Shown: positions 57,431 to 64,000 of the stretch, piece after piece
Layout: the number at the start of each line of letters is the position of its first letter
How positions within the stretch are numbered: the stretch's first letter is position 1
NCBI GenBank assembly: GCA_022750435.1
Contig: JAKIVS010000008.1
Location: 1 to 64,000, forward strand
Direction: 5' to 3'
DNA: 64,000 nt
Source: Thermoplasmata archaeon
GTDB taxonomy: Archaea; Thermoplasmatota; Thermoplasmata; Lutacidiplasmatales; UBA184
Position numbers and translations under genes: made by a program
The notes under the pieces: generated by a model
The model's input: only the letters and a program-made list of their open reading frames with translations
Database searches by the model: none
Told to the model about the DNA's origin: nothing

Positions 57431-58540
57431 CTAGGTCGCGGTCATCGTCCCGGTCATGTAGCCGGCGACGTCCATCGGTGGCGAGTTGTACGGGTCCATC
57501 CCCGTTCCGCACGGGGCGAAACAATACCAGATGTACTCGCCCGGTTGGCTCACGGCCACCGAGAATTGAACGGTGCTTTGACCCGGGCTGAGGACCTGGA
57601 CCCCAAGGGCGGGGATGTTGAACGTGTGGGCCACGTTCGCGCTCGGGATCGACGTCATCGGGGTTCCGTTCAGGAGCTCGGTGCCCCCGACCGTTCCCCG
57701 GACGGGACACGGACAGGCGGTCCAGTTCATCGGAGAGTCGTTGTCGACGATGGTGAACACGACCGTCCCCGCGGGGATCGTGAAGTTCGCCGGCGAGTAC
57801 TGGGGCCAGCCGTTCAACGGATTGATCGACACGGTGAGGTTCACGTAGCTGGTGGGGCCCGGTGGGGCGGCCGTCGAGTTGGATGCCGGTACGGGGATCG
57901 CGAGGACCAGCCCGAAACCGAACCCCAGGGAGACCAGGGTGCCGACGACGAACAGGGTGACAAGTTCCCGGGACGGCATCGCGGCGGCCCACGGGCGGGG
58001 CGTGAGGACCGAGGGAACCGCGTGGGCTCGTCGACGGGCGGCGAGGGCGTTTCGGAGCCACACGTCGAGGGAGAGCCACCGGCCCGCTCCGCCCACCAGG
58101 AGCACCGCATAGACGAGGATATACAGCGGGTGGGCGCCGACGTCGGTCCCTCCCGGGAACAGGAACGTCGTGCCGAATTGCGTCGCGAGGAGGACGGCGG
58201 AAAAGCAGCTCCCCACGAAACAGGCCAGCCGGGTGGTGAGCCCGAGAATCAGCGCGATCGCAAGGTACGTGGTCACGAGGGCGATCGTCCACGAGAAGAA
58301 GAGCGGATGCGCGGCGACGTACTCGGCGAGACCGGGACCGCCGATGGTGGTAGGGGCAAACGAGCGCGCCGTGCTCGAGAACGTCGTCCAGTACTGGTTG
58401 GCCGGGTTGACGATGAACAGGAGGTTCACGAGCCAGACGATCCCGACCCCGATCCGAAGGACGTCGATCGCGTGACCCGGGCCCCAGGCCTCGTTCGGAC
58501 GCGTCGCGGGCTCCGGAGTGGGTGCGCCGGCTGCGGTCAT
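57431..58540 (-). CDS. DoxX-like membrane domain fused to a cupredoxin domain
   Basis: A 369-residue protein. Residues about 20-165 form a DoxX-like helical bundle (IDVLRIGVGIVWLVNLLFIV, then ALVTTYLAIALILGLTTRLA). A further helix (LVTLFVVGTLVSLGFGFGLV) leads to an external domain at about 225-365 with a cupredoxin pattern: VVFTIVDNDSP, a histidine in NVAHTFNI, and YIWYCFAPCGTGM near the end. The usual C-x-x-H-x-x-M copper loop has a second cysteine in place of histidine. It may be a redox or copper-handling membrane protein. A TATAATTG box precedes it by about 34 bases. Confidence 0.68.
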   Translation of the reverse strand: MTAAGAPTPEPATRPNEAWGPGHAIDVLRIGVGIVWLVNLLFIVNPANQYWTTFSSTARSFAPTTIGGPGLAEYVAAHPLFFSWTIALVTTYLAIALILGLTTRLACFVGSCFSAVLLATQFGTTFLFPGGTDVGAHPLYILVYAVLLVGGAGRWLSLDVWLRNALAARRRAHAVPSVLTPRPWAAAMPSRELVTLFVVGTLVSLGFGFGLVLAIPVPASNSTAAPPGPTSYVNLTVSINPLNGWPQYSPANFTIPAGTVVFTIVDNDSPMNWTACPCPVRGTVGGTELLNGTPMTSIPSANVAHTFNIPALGVQVLSPGQSTVQFSVAVSQPGEYIWYCFAPCGTGMDPYNSPPMDVAGYMTGTMTAT

Positions 58541-58882
58541 TCAACTCGACGAGCCAGCCGAGGGAGGGGGCTATAATTGAATGGTCAAGAGGGATTCACG
58601 GAGGCGCCCGCGGCACGATGGGCGCCAAGAGCCTGGGGCCGCGGACCCCGATCCCTGACGTCACACGGGGCACGATGTCGCCGGACTCGAGCGATGCCAA
58701 GGGATGGGGATTGCCGGGATCGAGAACGACCCGGTCTCCGAGGGCCCGGCGCGGAGGCTCGCCGGCGAGCCAAAGTCGGCGGTCGGCAAGCTCGTCGAAT
58801 CGGTGGGCGAACTCAACGAGGAGGTCGGCGGGCTCCGCGCGCTCCCCCGGCCCCTCCGGGGCAGGTCCTCCGCTCGGTCTAG
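58541..58882. other. gap with ambiguous reading frames
   Basis: This 342-base stretch has no confident gene. On the minus strand a contiguous open frame down to 58596 reads plausibly (LVEFAHRFDELADRRLWLAG, then GDRVVLDPGNPHPLASLES) but lacks a start codon after the upstream ATPase's stop. On the plus strand, frames from 58619 and 58704 would need to be joined by a frameshift. TTGA-N4-TCAA at 58577-58588 is a different motif from the shared palindrome. Confidence 0.35.
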
Positions 58883-60409
58883 CTACACGATCCGGAGCAG
58901 GTCGTACGGCCCCGCGTTCGAGGGTTCCGCGAGTACGAACCCGGTGGTCCACGGTTTCAGTCCGTAGACCAGGACCCGACCCTGCCGGTTGAGCAGCCGC
59001 AGATGGATGGTCGCGAGGGACTTGATCGGGCGAAAGAGCGGAGTGTCCGCCCTGCCTACGGCGATCAGGTGGAGCCCGGTGCCGAGGGTGTTCTGGATCG
59101 CGGCCGGTAGGCCGGCCGCGGCCTCGGAGGTCAACGGAAGCTTCATGGTGGCCGCCAGGGACTCCAGCCCGGCGCCGTACATCGTCAGCAAACCGGGATG
59201 CCCTCCGGTGACGCCCCCCCGGAGCCAACGGGTAATCTCGTTGTCGTCCGGGTCCTGACCCGGCGACGGCGTGGGGAGGGCCTTGATCGGAATCAGGCTG
59301 GCGATCCGGTCCTTCTTTCCCCCCTTGAGCGCGCGTTCGAGCTGGCCGCTCACGTCGAGGACTCGAAAGGACTCCGCGAGGTGTCCGGGCGGGCGGGCGG
59401 ATTCCACCGGTCCCCAAATCTCATCGGGCGAAAGTCCGGGGGAAGGGATCACCAGGACGCGTCCGCCGTTCCGGACCGCGTGCACCTTTGCCGGGGTCAG
59501 CATGTGTTGCACCACGTAGTCCGGGACGTCGTCCTCGATCTCGATCAGCGTCATCCGACCGATGGCGAGGCGCCCGAACGCCTCCGCGAAACTCCTCGAT
59601 CCCGGCCAGATGAATCCCGGCAGGGCATCGGGCTCCGGGTCGGCGTCGCCATGCCGGATCTCCGCGTACGCGCGGAGAGGCTCGATGCACTGAAACCTCG
59701 CCCCTTCGACGGTGTAGGGGTAGCTGGCGTTGGCGATTCGGATGCCCCGCAACTTGGGAAGGTGGAGCCACCGCTCCAGGCGATCGTTGACCATCTCGCG
59801 GCGGGTGACCACGACTCCGTTCACGAGGTAATCGAGTTGCGACTGCTGGTCCGTCTCGAGCACCAGGACGAGGTGCGCCGGGGATCGTCCCATCCAGTGA
59901 AGGAGCACGCGCTCGAGTTCCGCGCGGTCCAGGGGCTGCTCCGGTCGGGGCGTGCTGCGTCCGAGGAAGTGTTCGACCAACGCGTCCCACGAATCGACCA
60001 CGACGGTCGACGGAGAGTCCGCGGAGAGTCGACTCCAGGCCTCCTGGACGGGAGGCGGCAATCGGAGAAACTCGATCAGACGCTCCCTCTCGTCGGAGTT
60101 GGGCTCGTGGACGAGGGAGGCGTCTGCCACCGCGTTCGCAATCCCGTGGAGGGAGGGGCCCCGATCGCTGGAATCGACGACTTGGATGGTGGAGCTGCCG
60201 TTCGCCCCGAGCCAGGGGAACTCGCGTGAGAGCTCGGTGGCCGCGACGCGATTGGTGACCAAAATCCTCTGGCCGGCGGAGGCCTCGAGCAACGCTAGAC
60301 CGAGGGTTGTTTTTCCCGATCCCGGTGGTCCCCGCACGATCAGGGACTGGGGTCCGGGGAGCTGGAGGAACTGTCGAAGTTCGAGCGGAAGGCGGACCGC
60401 GGAGCTCAT
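58883..60409 (-). CDS. RecA-fold ATPase, KaiC/GvpD-like
   Basis: A 508-residue protein. Walker A GPPGSGKTTLG (about residues 27-37) and Walker B STVVVDSWDALVEHF (about 133) form a KaiC-like ATPase in the first 230 residues. The rest (DDVPDYVVQHMLTPAKVHAV, then RVLVIPSPGLSPDEIWGPVE) resembles the C-terminal part of archaeal GvpD-like regulators. No gas-vesicle genes are nearby, so a signalling or regulatory ATPase is more likely than a role in gas vesicles. It stands alone, transcribed away from the IscA-like genes. Confidence 0.65.
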   Translation of the reverse strand: MSSAVRLPLELRQFLQLPGPQSLIVRGPPGSGKTTLGLALLEASAGQRILVTNRVAATELSREFPWLGANGSSTIQVVDSSDRGPSLHGIANAVADASLVHEPNSDERERLIEFLRLPPPVQEAWSRLSADSPSTVVVDSWDALVEHFLGRSTPRPEQPLDRAELERVLLHWMGRSPAHLVLVLETDQQSQLDYLVNGVVVTRREMVNDRLERWLHLPKLRGIRIANASYPYTVEGARFQCIEPLRAYAEIRHGDADPEPDALPGFIWPGSRSFAEAFGRLAIGRMTLIEIEDDVPDYVVQHMLTPAKVHAVRNGGRVLVIPSPGLSPDEIWGPVESARPPGHLAESFRVLDVSGQLERALKGGKKDRIASLIPIKALPTPSPGQDPDDNEITRWLRGGVTGGHPGLLTMYGAGLESLAATMKLPLTSEAAAGLPAAIQNTLGTGLHLIAVGRADTPLFRPIKSLATIHLRLLNRQGRVLVYGLKPWTTGFVLAEPSNAGPYDLLRIV

Positions 60410-60551
60410 GCGACGAACGCCCCCTCCGGGGCGGCCCAGCTAGTGAAAGGCCATGTCAAAGTCTATCAAGCTTTCGAGAGGGTCGGCGGAGGCGTCGCCC
60501 GCCGGGGACGGGATCGCCACCCATGGAGGGTGGAAAGGGTTGGTCGGGGGC

Positions 60552-60983
60552 TCAGCAGCAGCCGCCGCCACCGCCCGCGCCGCAGCCGCATCCCCCGCCA
60601 CCTTCCGAGTGGCTGGGAGCGGGCACGGCACCGGCGGGAACGATCGTGAAGCCGCTCGAGTCGAGCTCCTGGACGAAGTCGATCTTCGCCCCCTCGAGGA
60701 GGGGAACGCCCGCAGGGTCGACCACGACCTGGAACCCGTCGACCGGGACCACGACGTCGCCGGAGCGAGGTCGGTCGAACGCGAGGCCGAACGACGGACC
60801 GGAGGGTTCTCCCCCGCCCCCTTCGCCGCACCCGCATCCGCCGCCGGCTCCGCCGCCACCGCAGCAACCCCCGCCTCCGCCCGCTTGGACGAAGACACGG
60901 ACCGCGGTGCCGGGCTTCTGCGACTTGATGAGTTCCCGAACCTGGGATCTCGCTTCCTCTGTGACTTCCAACTTCAGCTGCAT
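60552..60983 (-). CDS. IscA-like Fe-S carrier with Cys-Gly clusters
   Basis: A 143-residue A-type carrier fold: MQLKLEVTEEARSQVRELIK, VRVFVQAGGGGGCC, FGLAFDRPRSGDVVVPVDGF and GVPLLEGAKIDFVQELDSSG match the paralogue next door. The two places where IscA/ErpA proteins have single Cys ligands are expanded. A 24-residue Gly/Cys insert with CC and CGC follows the first ligand position, and the C-terminus is a Gly/Cys run with CGC and CC. The gene may bind extra iron-sulfur or other metals. A GTTAAATACG element is about 45 bases upstream. Confidence 0.72.
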   Translation of the reverse strand: MQLKLEVTEEARSQVRELIKSQKPGTAVRVFVQAGGGGGCCGGGGAGGGCGCGEGGGGEPSGPSFGLAFDRPRSGDVVVPVDGFQVVVDPAGVPLLEGAKIDFVQELDSSGFTIVPAGAVPAPSHSEGGGGCGCGAGGGGGCC

Positions 60984-61059
60984 TCTTGGGGCCCTCCTTG
61001 GCAACCCCGAGAGTACGAGGGGTTGGGCCGTATTTAACCCAGTGGCGAAGGCGACGTTC

Positions 61060-61389
61060 TCACGCCGAGAACGACTTGCCGCAGGAGCACGTCTCCTTGG
61101 CATTCGGGTTGAAGATCTTGAACCCCGACTGCTCGAGACCGAGCAGGTAGTCGACCTTCAGTCCCTCCAGGAGCGGTGCGCTGGAGCGGTCGACGACGAC
61201 CGTCACCCCGTCGTGGCGGAATGCGACCTCGTCGCCCGTCTCCTCGTGGTCGAACGTCATGCCGTAGGTCAGGCCGGAGCAACCGCCGCCCTGGACGTAG
61301 AGGCGGAGCGCTTGTCCGTCCTTGCCCTGGCGCTGCATGATCTTGCGGACCTGCTCCTCAGCGGCCGCCGTCACCTCAACCTGCACCAT
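61060..61389 (-). CDS. A-type Fe-S cluster carrier (IscA/ErpA-like)
   Basis: A 109-residue IscA/ErpA family protein with all three ligand cysteines: GGGCSGLTYGMTF and ETCSCGKSFSA at the C-terminus. FDHEETGDEVAFRHDGVTVV and GLKVDYLLGLEQSGFKIFNP are typical. It delivers iron-sulfur clusters to apo-proteins, such as the polyferredoxin encoded upstream in the window. A GGTAAATAG element lies close to the start. The second IscA-like gene begins 76 bases downstream, so the pair may be cotranscribed. Confidence 0.88.
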   Translation of the reverse strand: MVQVEVTAAAEEQVRKIMQRQGKDGQALRLYVQGGGCSGLTYGMTFDHEETGDEVAFRHDGVTVVVDRSSAPLLEGLKVDYLLGLEQSGFKIFNPNAKETCSCGKSFSA

Positions 61390-61508
61390 CGGTGGTTCCT
61401 CCAGACTATTTACCGGACGTTGCCGTAAAAGCCTTGCCGGGTCGACTGGCGTCGAGGCAACCACCGATTGCGGAGGCTTATCATCGGGGGGTCGGTCTCC
61501 CGTCGTCC

Positions 61509-62369
61509 ATGTGCCGGCTGTTCGGCCTGCTCGGAAACGGGGTGACCCCGGCCGAGCCGTGGCTCGTCGACACGGACCGCTCCCTGCTCCGCCAGGCGGA
61601 CGTTTCCGAGGTCGAACGGCAGTCCGACGGCTGGGGGATCGGCTGGTTCACGGAGCGCCGGACGGTCCACCTCGAGAAGGGGTCCGGGGGCGCCTCCACG
61701 CCGGGAGAGATCGCCCAATTCCGGGCGGCGGCGCGCTCGGCCCACGGCCCGCTCGCCGTCGGCCACCTCCGGAAGGCGAGCAACCCGATGGGCCTCCCTC
61801 CAGAGCGGCTGCTGGGGCGGGAGAACACGCAGCCCTTCTCCCACGGCAGCACGCTGTTCGCCCACAACGGGATGATCCCGTTCCCGCGCGAGACCCGACC
61901 GCTGCTCGGCAAGTACGAGTCGATGGTGCAGGGCGTCAACGACAGCGAGGTGCTGTTCTGGCTGCTCGCGAAGCACCTCGACAGCTCCGCCGACCCCGTG
62001 CAAGCCTACTCACGGGCCGTGGCCGACCTGCTGTGGGTCTGGACCGAGCAGGGCTCGCCCTCGGAGGGACCGTACTCCGGCCTCAACGTGGTGTTCTCGC
62101 GCGGTCCGAACGAGCTCTGGGCGTTCTGCCAGTACCTCGGGGAACACGGGCCCGGGCTGCTCGACCGGAATCGCCCGTACTACCAGATGGCCTACCTGTC
62201 CGACGCGAAGCAGCTCGTGGTCGGGAGCGAGCCGTTCGACAGCACGCGGAGTGACTGGCGGGCGCTCTCAAACGGGGAGTACCTCTGCGCCCAATCGTCG
62301 CACGGGCTCGTCGCCGTCCGCACCGGCGCCGTCCCCGCGGCGGTCGTTCCGCCCGCGACCCGGCGGTAG
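61509..62369 (+). CDS. class II glutamine amidotransferase
   Basis: A 286-residue Ntn-type amidotransferase. MCRLFGLLGN places the catalytic cysteine at residue 2 after methionine removal. RQSDGWGIGWF, VGHLRKASNP and NTQPFSHGSTLFAHNGMIP are the glutamine-binding loops, and GVNDSEVLFWLLAKHL follows. It resembles YafJ-like stand-alone members, which hydrolyse glutamine or act as gamma-glutamyl hydrolases. The acceptor is unknown. A CTTATCATC box (about 61475-61485) is about 29 bases before the ATG. Confidence 0.85.
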   Translation: MCRLFGLLGNGVTPAEPWLVDTDRSLLRQADVSEVERQSDGWGIGWFTERRTVHLEKGSGGASTPGEIAQFRAAARSAHGPLAVGHLRKASNPMGLPPERLLGRENTQPFSHGSTLFAHNGMIPFPRETRPLLGKYESMVQGVNDSEVLFWLLAKHLDSSADPVQAYSRAVADLLWVWTEQGSPSEGPYSGLNVVFSRGPNELWAFCQYLGEHGPGLLDRNRPYYQMAYLSDAKQLVVGSEPFDSTRSDWRALSNGEYLCAQSSHGLVAVRTGAVPAAVVPPATRR

Positions 62370-62418
62370 CGCCCCATCACGTCTTTATGGGCTCTCCAAG
62401 CGTCCGGGGGTGGCTGCG

Positions 62419-62688
62419 ATGGTCTCCGTCCGCCTCGACGCCATGCTGAAGGAGTTCGTGCCGCGCCGCACGGTCACGACCTCGGCGACGACCGTGCGCG
62501 CGATGATCGAGGAGCTCGAGACGAACTACCCACGGATCCGGTGGCGTTTGCGCGACGAGACCGGCGCGCTGCGCCGGTACGTGAAGGTGTTCGTCAACGG
62601 CGACGAGCTCGACCACCAGTCCGGCCTGTCGACCCGCCTCGCGGCGGACGACACGGTCGATATCTTGCATTCCATCCAAGGAGGGTAA
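62419..62688 (+). CDS. MoaD/ThiS-like small protein
   Basis: An 89-residue ubiquitin-fold protein. VSVRLDAMLKEFVPRR is the first strand region, TVRAMIEELETNYPRIRW the helix, and VFVNGDELDHQSGLSTRL with DDTVDILHSIQGG the end, finishing in the diglycine needed for adenylation. Such proteins carry sulfur for molybdopterin/thiamine or act as archaeal SAMP modifiers. A GTG at 62410 is an alternative start. The BNR-repeat gene begins eight bases after its stop. Confidence 0.85.
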   Translation: MVSVRLDAMLKEFVPRRTVTTSATTVRAMIEELETNYPRIRWRLRDETGALRRYVKVFVNGDELDHQSGLSTRLAADDTVDILHSIQGG

Positions 62689-62695
62689 CGAAACC

Positions 62696-63820
62696 ATGGC
62701 GAAGGCGAAGGTGGCGGTCTGGCTGGGGACGCGGAAAGGGGCCTACGGGCTGACGAGCGACGCCCGGCGTCGCACCTGGTCGGTCCGGGGACCGTTCCAC
62801 GCGGGCACCGACGTCTTCCACGTCACGGCGGACGCGCGAGACCCGAGGTACGTGTACGCGCTCGCCAACTCCGGCTGGTTCGGCCCCCGCGTGTTCCGCT
62901 CGAAGGACGGGGGACGAAAGTGGGCCGAAGTCGCCCCACCGATGATGGCGCTCGCCAAGGACCGGGAGCACGACGAGATGGGGGGGACCAAGCCCGGGCC
63001 GATCGTCAACCTCTGGCATCTCACCATGGGGCCGGAGAACGAACCCAGCACCCTCTTCCTCGGCGTCGACCCGGCCTCGCTGTACCGGTCCGACGACCGG
63101 GGCGAGAGCTGGACTCCCATGAACGGGCTCAACCAGCACCGGACCCGCCCAAAGTGGAATCCGGGGGCCGGCGGCATGTGCCTCCACTCGATCGTCCTCG
63201 ACCCAACGCGGCCGAAGCGGATGTACGCCGGGATCTCCGCCGCCGGCGTCTTCCGGAGCGACGACGGCGGGGAGCACTGGACCCCGAAGAACACGGGCGT
63301 CGTCGTCAGCTTCCAGCCCGAGAAGCGCCCGGAAGTGGGTCAGTGCGTCCACAAGATCGCGCTCGACCCGGCGAACCCGTCCGTCGTCTACCGCCAGGAC
63401 CACGACGGGATCCACGTGAGCCGGGACTCCGCCGACAGCTGGACGAGGGTCGGCAAGGTGCTCGACACCGACTTTGGCTTCGTCGTGACGGCGCCGAAGT
63501 CGATGCCGGGCGAGGCGTTCTTCGCGCCCGTCGAGGGGATGTCGCGACTCGCGCCGGGAGGTCAGTTGCAGGTCTACCGGTGGAGCGAGCGGACGCGGAA
63601 GTTCTCTCCGACCGTGAAGGGCCGACCGTTCCCGGGCGACCTCGGCACCCACCGGGACGGAATGGACTCCGACTGGCTCGACCCGGCCGGGATCTACGTC
63701 GGGACGACGACCGGCCAGCTCCTGATCTCCCCCAACGGGGCGAAGAGCTGGAACGAGGTACCGTACCGGTTCCCCTCGATCCACTCGGTCTCGGTCGCAC
63801 CCGCCGGACCGGCCGCGTAG
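62696..63820 (+). CDS. BNR/Asp-box repeat protein (sialidase-like propeller)
   Basis: A 374-residue predicted beta-propeller. Asp-box motifs of the S-x-D-x-G-x-x-W type recur: SKDGGRKW, SDDRGESW, SDDGGEHW and SRDSADSW. Between them are VYALANSGWFGPRVFRS and MYAGISAAGVFRS blades. Despite likeness to sialidases there is no catalytic set or signal peptide, so it is probably a cytosolic propeller. It is adjacent to the MoaD-like gene, a pairing also seen in bacterial genomes. Its exact job is unknown. Confidence 0.85.
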   Translation: MAKAKVAVWLGTRKGAYGLTSDARRRTWSVRGPFHAGTDVFHVTADARDPRYVYALANSGWFGPRVFRSKDGGRKWAEVAPPMMALAKDREHDEMGGTKPGPIVNLWHLTMGPENEPSTLFLGVDPASLYRSDDRGESWTPMNGLNQHRTRPKWNPGAGGMCLHSIVLDPTRPKRMYAGISAAGVFRSDDGGEHWTPKNTGVVVSFQPEKRPEVGQCVHKIALDPANPSVVYRQDHDGIHVSRDSADSWTRVGKVLDTDFGFVVTAPKSMPGEAFFAPVEGMSRLAPGGQLQVYRWSERTRKFSPTVKGRPFPGDLGTHRDGMDSDWLDPAGIYVGTTTGQLLISPNGAKSWNEVPYRFPSIHSVSVAPAGPAA

Positions 63821-63836
63821 GCGGCGCCGCCCCCCG

Positions 63837-64000
63837 ATGGCGTCCTCGGGGGGCTCCGGCTTCGAGCTCCTCAGCGGCCCCGACCTCGGCGGCGGATATC
63901 TCCACCAGTTGACGGTCGAGCGGTTCTCCGGAGTGAACCGGTTCCTCTACCACGCGCAGGACGGCGGGCCGGACGCGAACGGCCCACCCATCGGCACCCT
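63837..64000 (+). CDS. partial gene running off the window end
   Basis: An ATG 16 bases after the preceding stop opens a frame that stays open to the last base (54 codons). It begins MASSGGSGFELLSGPDLGGG, then YLHQLTVERFSGVNRFLYH. It is not recognised with confidence. It appears to be the third gene of the MoaD-BNR operon. Confidence 0.45.
   Translation, partial: MASSGGSGFELLSGPDLGGGYLHQLTVERFSGVNRFLYHAQDGGPDANGPPIGT

Noticed and set aside
58577-58588. TTGA-N4-TCAA as another copy of the shared palindrome
   Set aside because: The half-sites are in reversed order and the spacing differs.
58704-58967. Small plus-strand protein with an amphipathic helix
   Set aside because: It overlaps the ATPase gene's end, has no promoter-like element at the right distance and shows no family likeness. 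It is mentioned only in the gap entry.
58883-60409. Gas vesicle regulator GvpD as a firm name
   Set aside because: Only the general layout matches and there are no gas-vesicle genes nearby.
1-64000. CRISPR arrays, rRNA genes, insertion sequences, replication origin
   Set aside because: I saw no regularly spaced short repeats, rRNA-like segments, transposase domains or origin-type repeat clusters.

Overview
The window is archaeal, very GC-rich, and most likely from a soil or sediment lineage of Thermoplasmatota. Evidence: Alba, TrmB, Taw2/TYW2, DUF373, archaeal-type ProRS, type II glyceraldehyde-3-phosphate dehydrogenase, the euryarchaeal cluster rpo7-spt4-DUF359-eS24-eS31, and a tRNA intron of bulge-helix-bulge type. 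Many genes have an AT-rich TATA-like box about 24-32 bases before the start codon, as expected of leaderless archaeal transcripts. I used this spacing to choose several starts. The lineage is inferred from gene families, not from a marker tree.

Layout. 1-8 kb: tRNA-Leu (cut by the edge), alba, a DUF1614-RDD membrane protein, aspartase, TrmB regulator, taw2, an aminotransferase and a cation/proton antiporter. 8-16.5 kb: a menG/ubiE methyltransferase, a tandem pair of TPR proteins (one with an AAA-type ATPase, one without), two small ORFs, proS and a family 2 glycosyltransferase. 16.6-21.3 kb: an amino-acid permease followed by arginine deiminase, then DUF373. 21.3-28.1 kb: phosphoribosyltransferase, glutamate dehydrogenase, acyl-CoA dehydrogenase-thiL, gap and a zinc peptidase. 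28.2-30.4 kb: the transcription/ribosome cluster and tRNA-Arg. 30.5-39.8 kb: a regulatory and accessory stretch with a zinc-binding small protein, SRPBCC protein, degenerate receiver, PAS histidine kinase and response regulator, DoxX, DHFR-like reductase, formate-THF ligase, CBS protein and a winged-helix protein.

39.7-44.7 kb: a tRNA-Asn with an intron inside the T-loop, then a CAU-anticodon tRNA. The 3' end of the latter recurs as direct repeats bounding two inserts: a 1,170-residue surface protein (seven-bladed propeller plus PKD-like domains) and a RelE-type toxin-antitoxin module. 44.7-51 kb: SDR, AbrB-like regulator, M29-like peptidase, MDR oxidoreductase and a second PKD surface protein. 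51.2-60.4 kb: a membrane polyferredoxin and its cluster-less paralogue, three-subunit proton-translocating transhydrogenase, a DoxX-cupredoxin fusion and a GvpD/KaiC-like ATPase. 60.5-64 kb: two IscA-like Fe-S carriers (one with unusual Cys-Gly clusters), a class II glutamine amidotransferase, a MoaD-like protein with a BNR-repeat protein, and a cut gene.

How the parts fit. Central carbon and redox genes (gdh, aspA, fhs, gap, pntAA-AB-B, menG, polyferredoxin) suggest an organism living on amino acids with membrane electron transport. A 16-base palindrome, (G/A)TCAA-N6-TTGAC, lies upstream of the arginine permease/deiminase pair, the zinc-binding small protein, the histidine-kinase/pseudo-receiver divergon and doxX, with a weaker copy before the CBS gene. 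It usually abuts the promoter. This looks like one regulon, possibly controlled by the two-component system encoded inside it. That regulon, the T-loop intron and the tRNA-bounded surface-protein island are the most notable observations.
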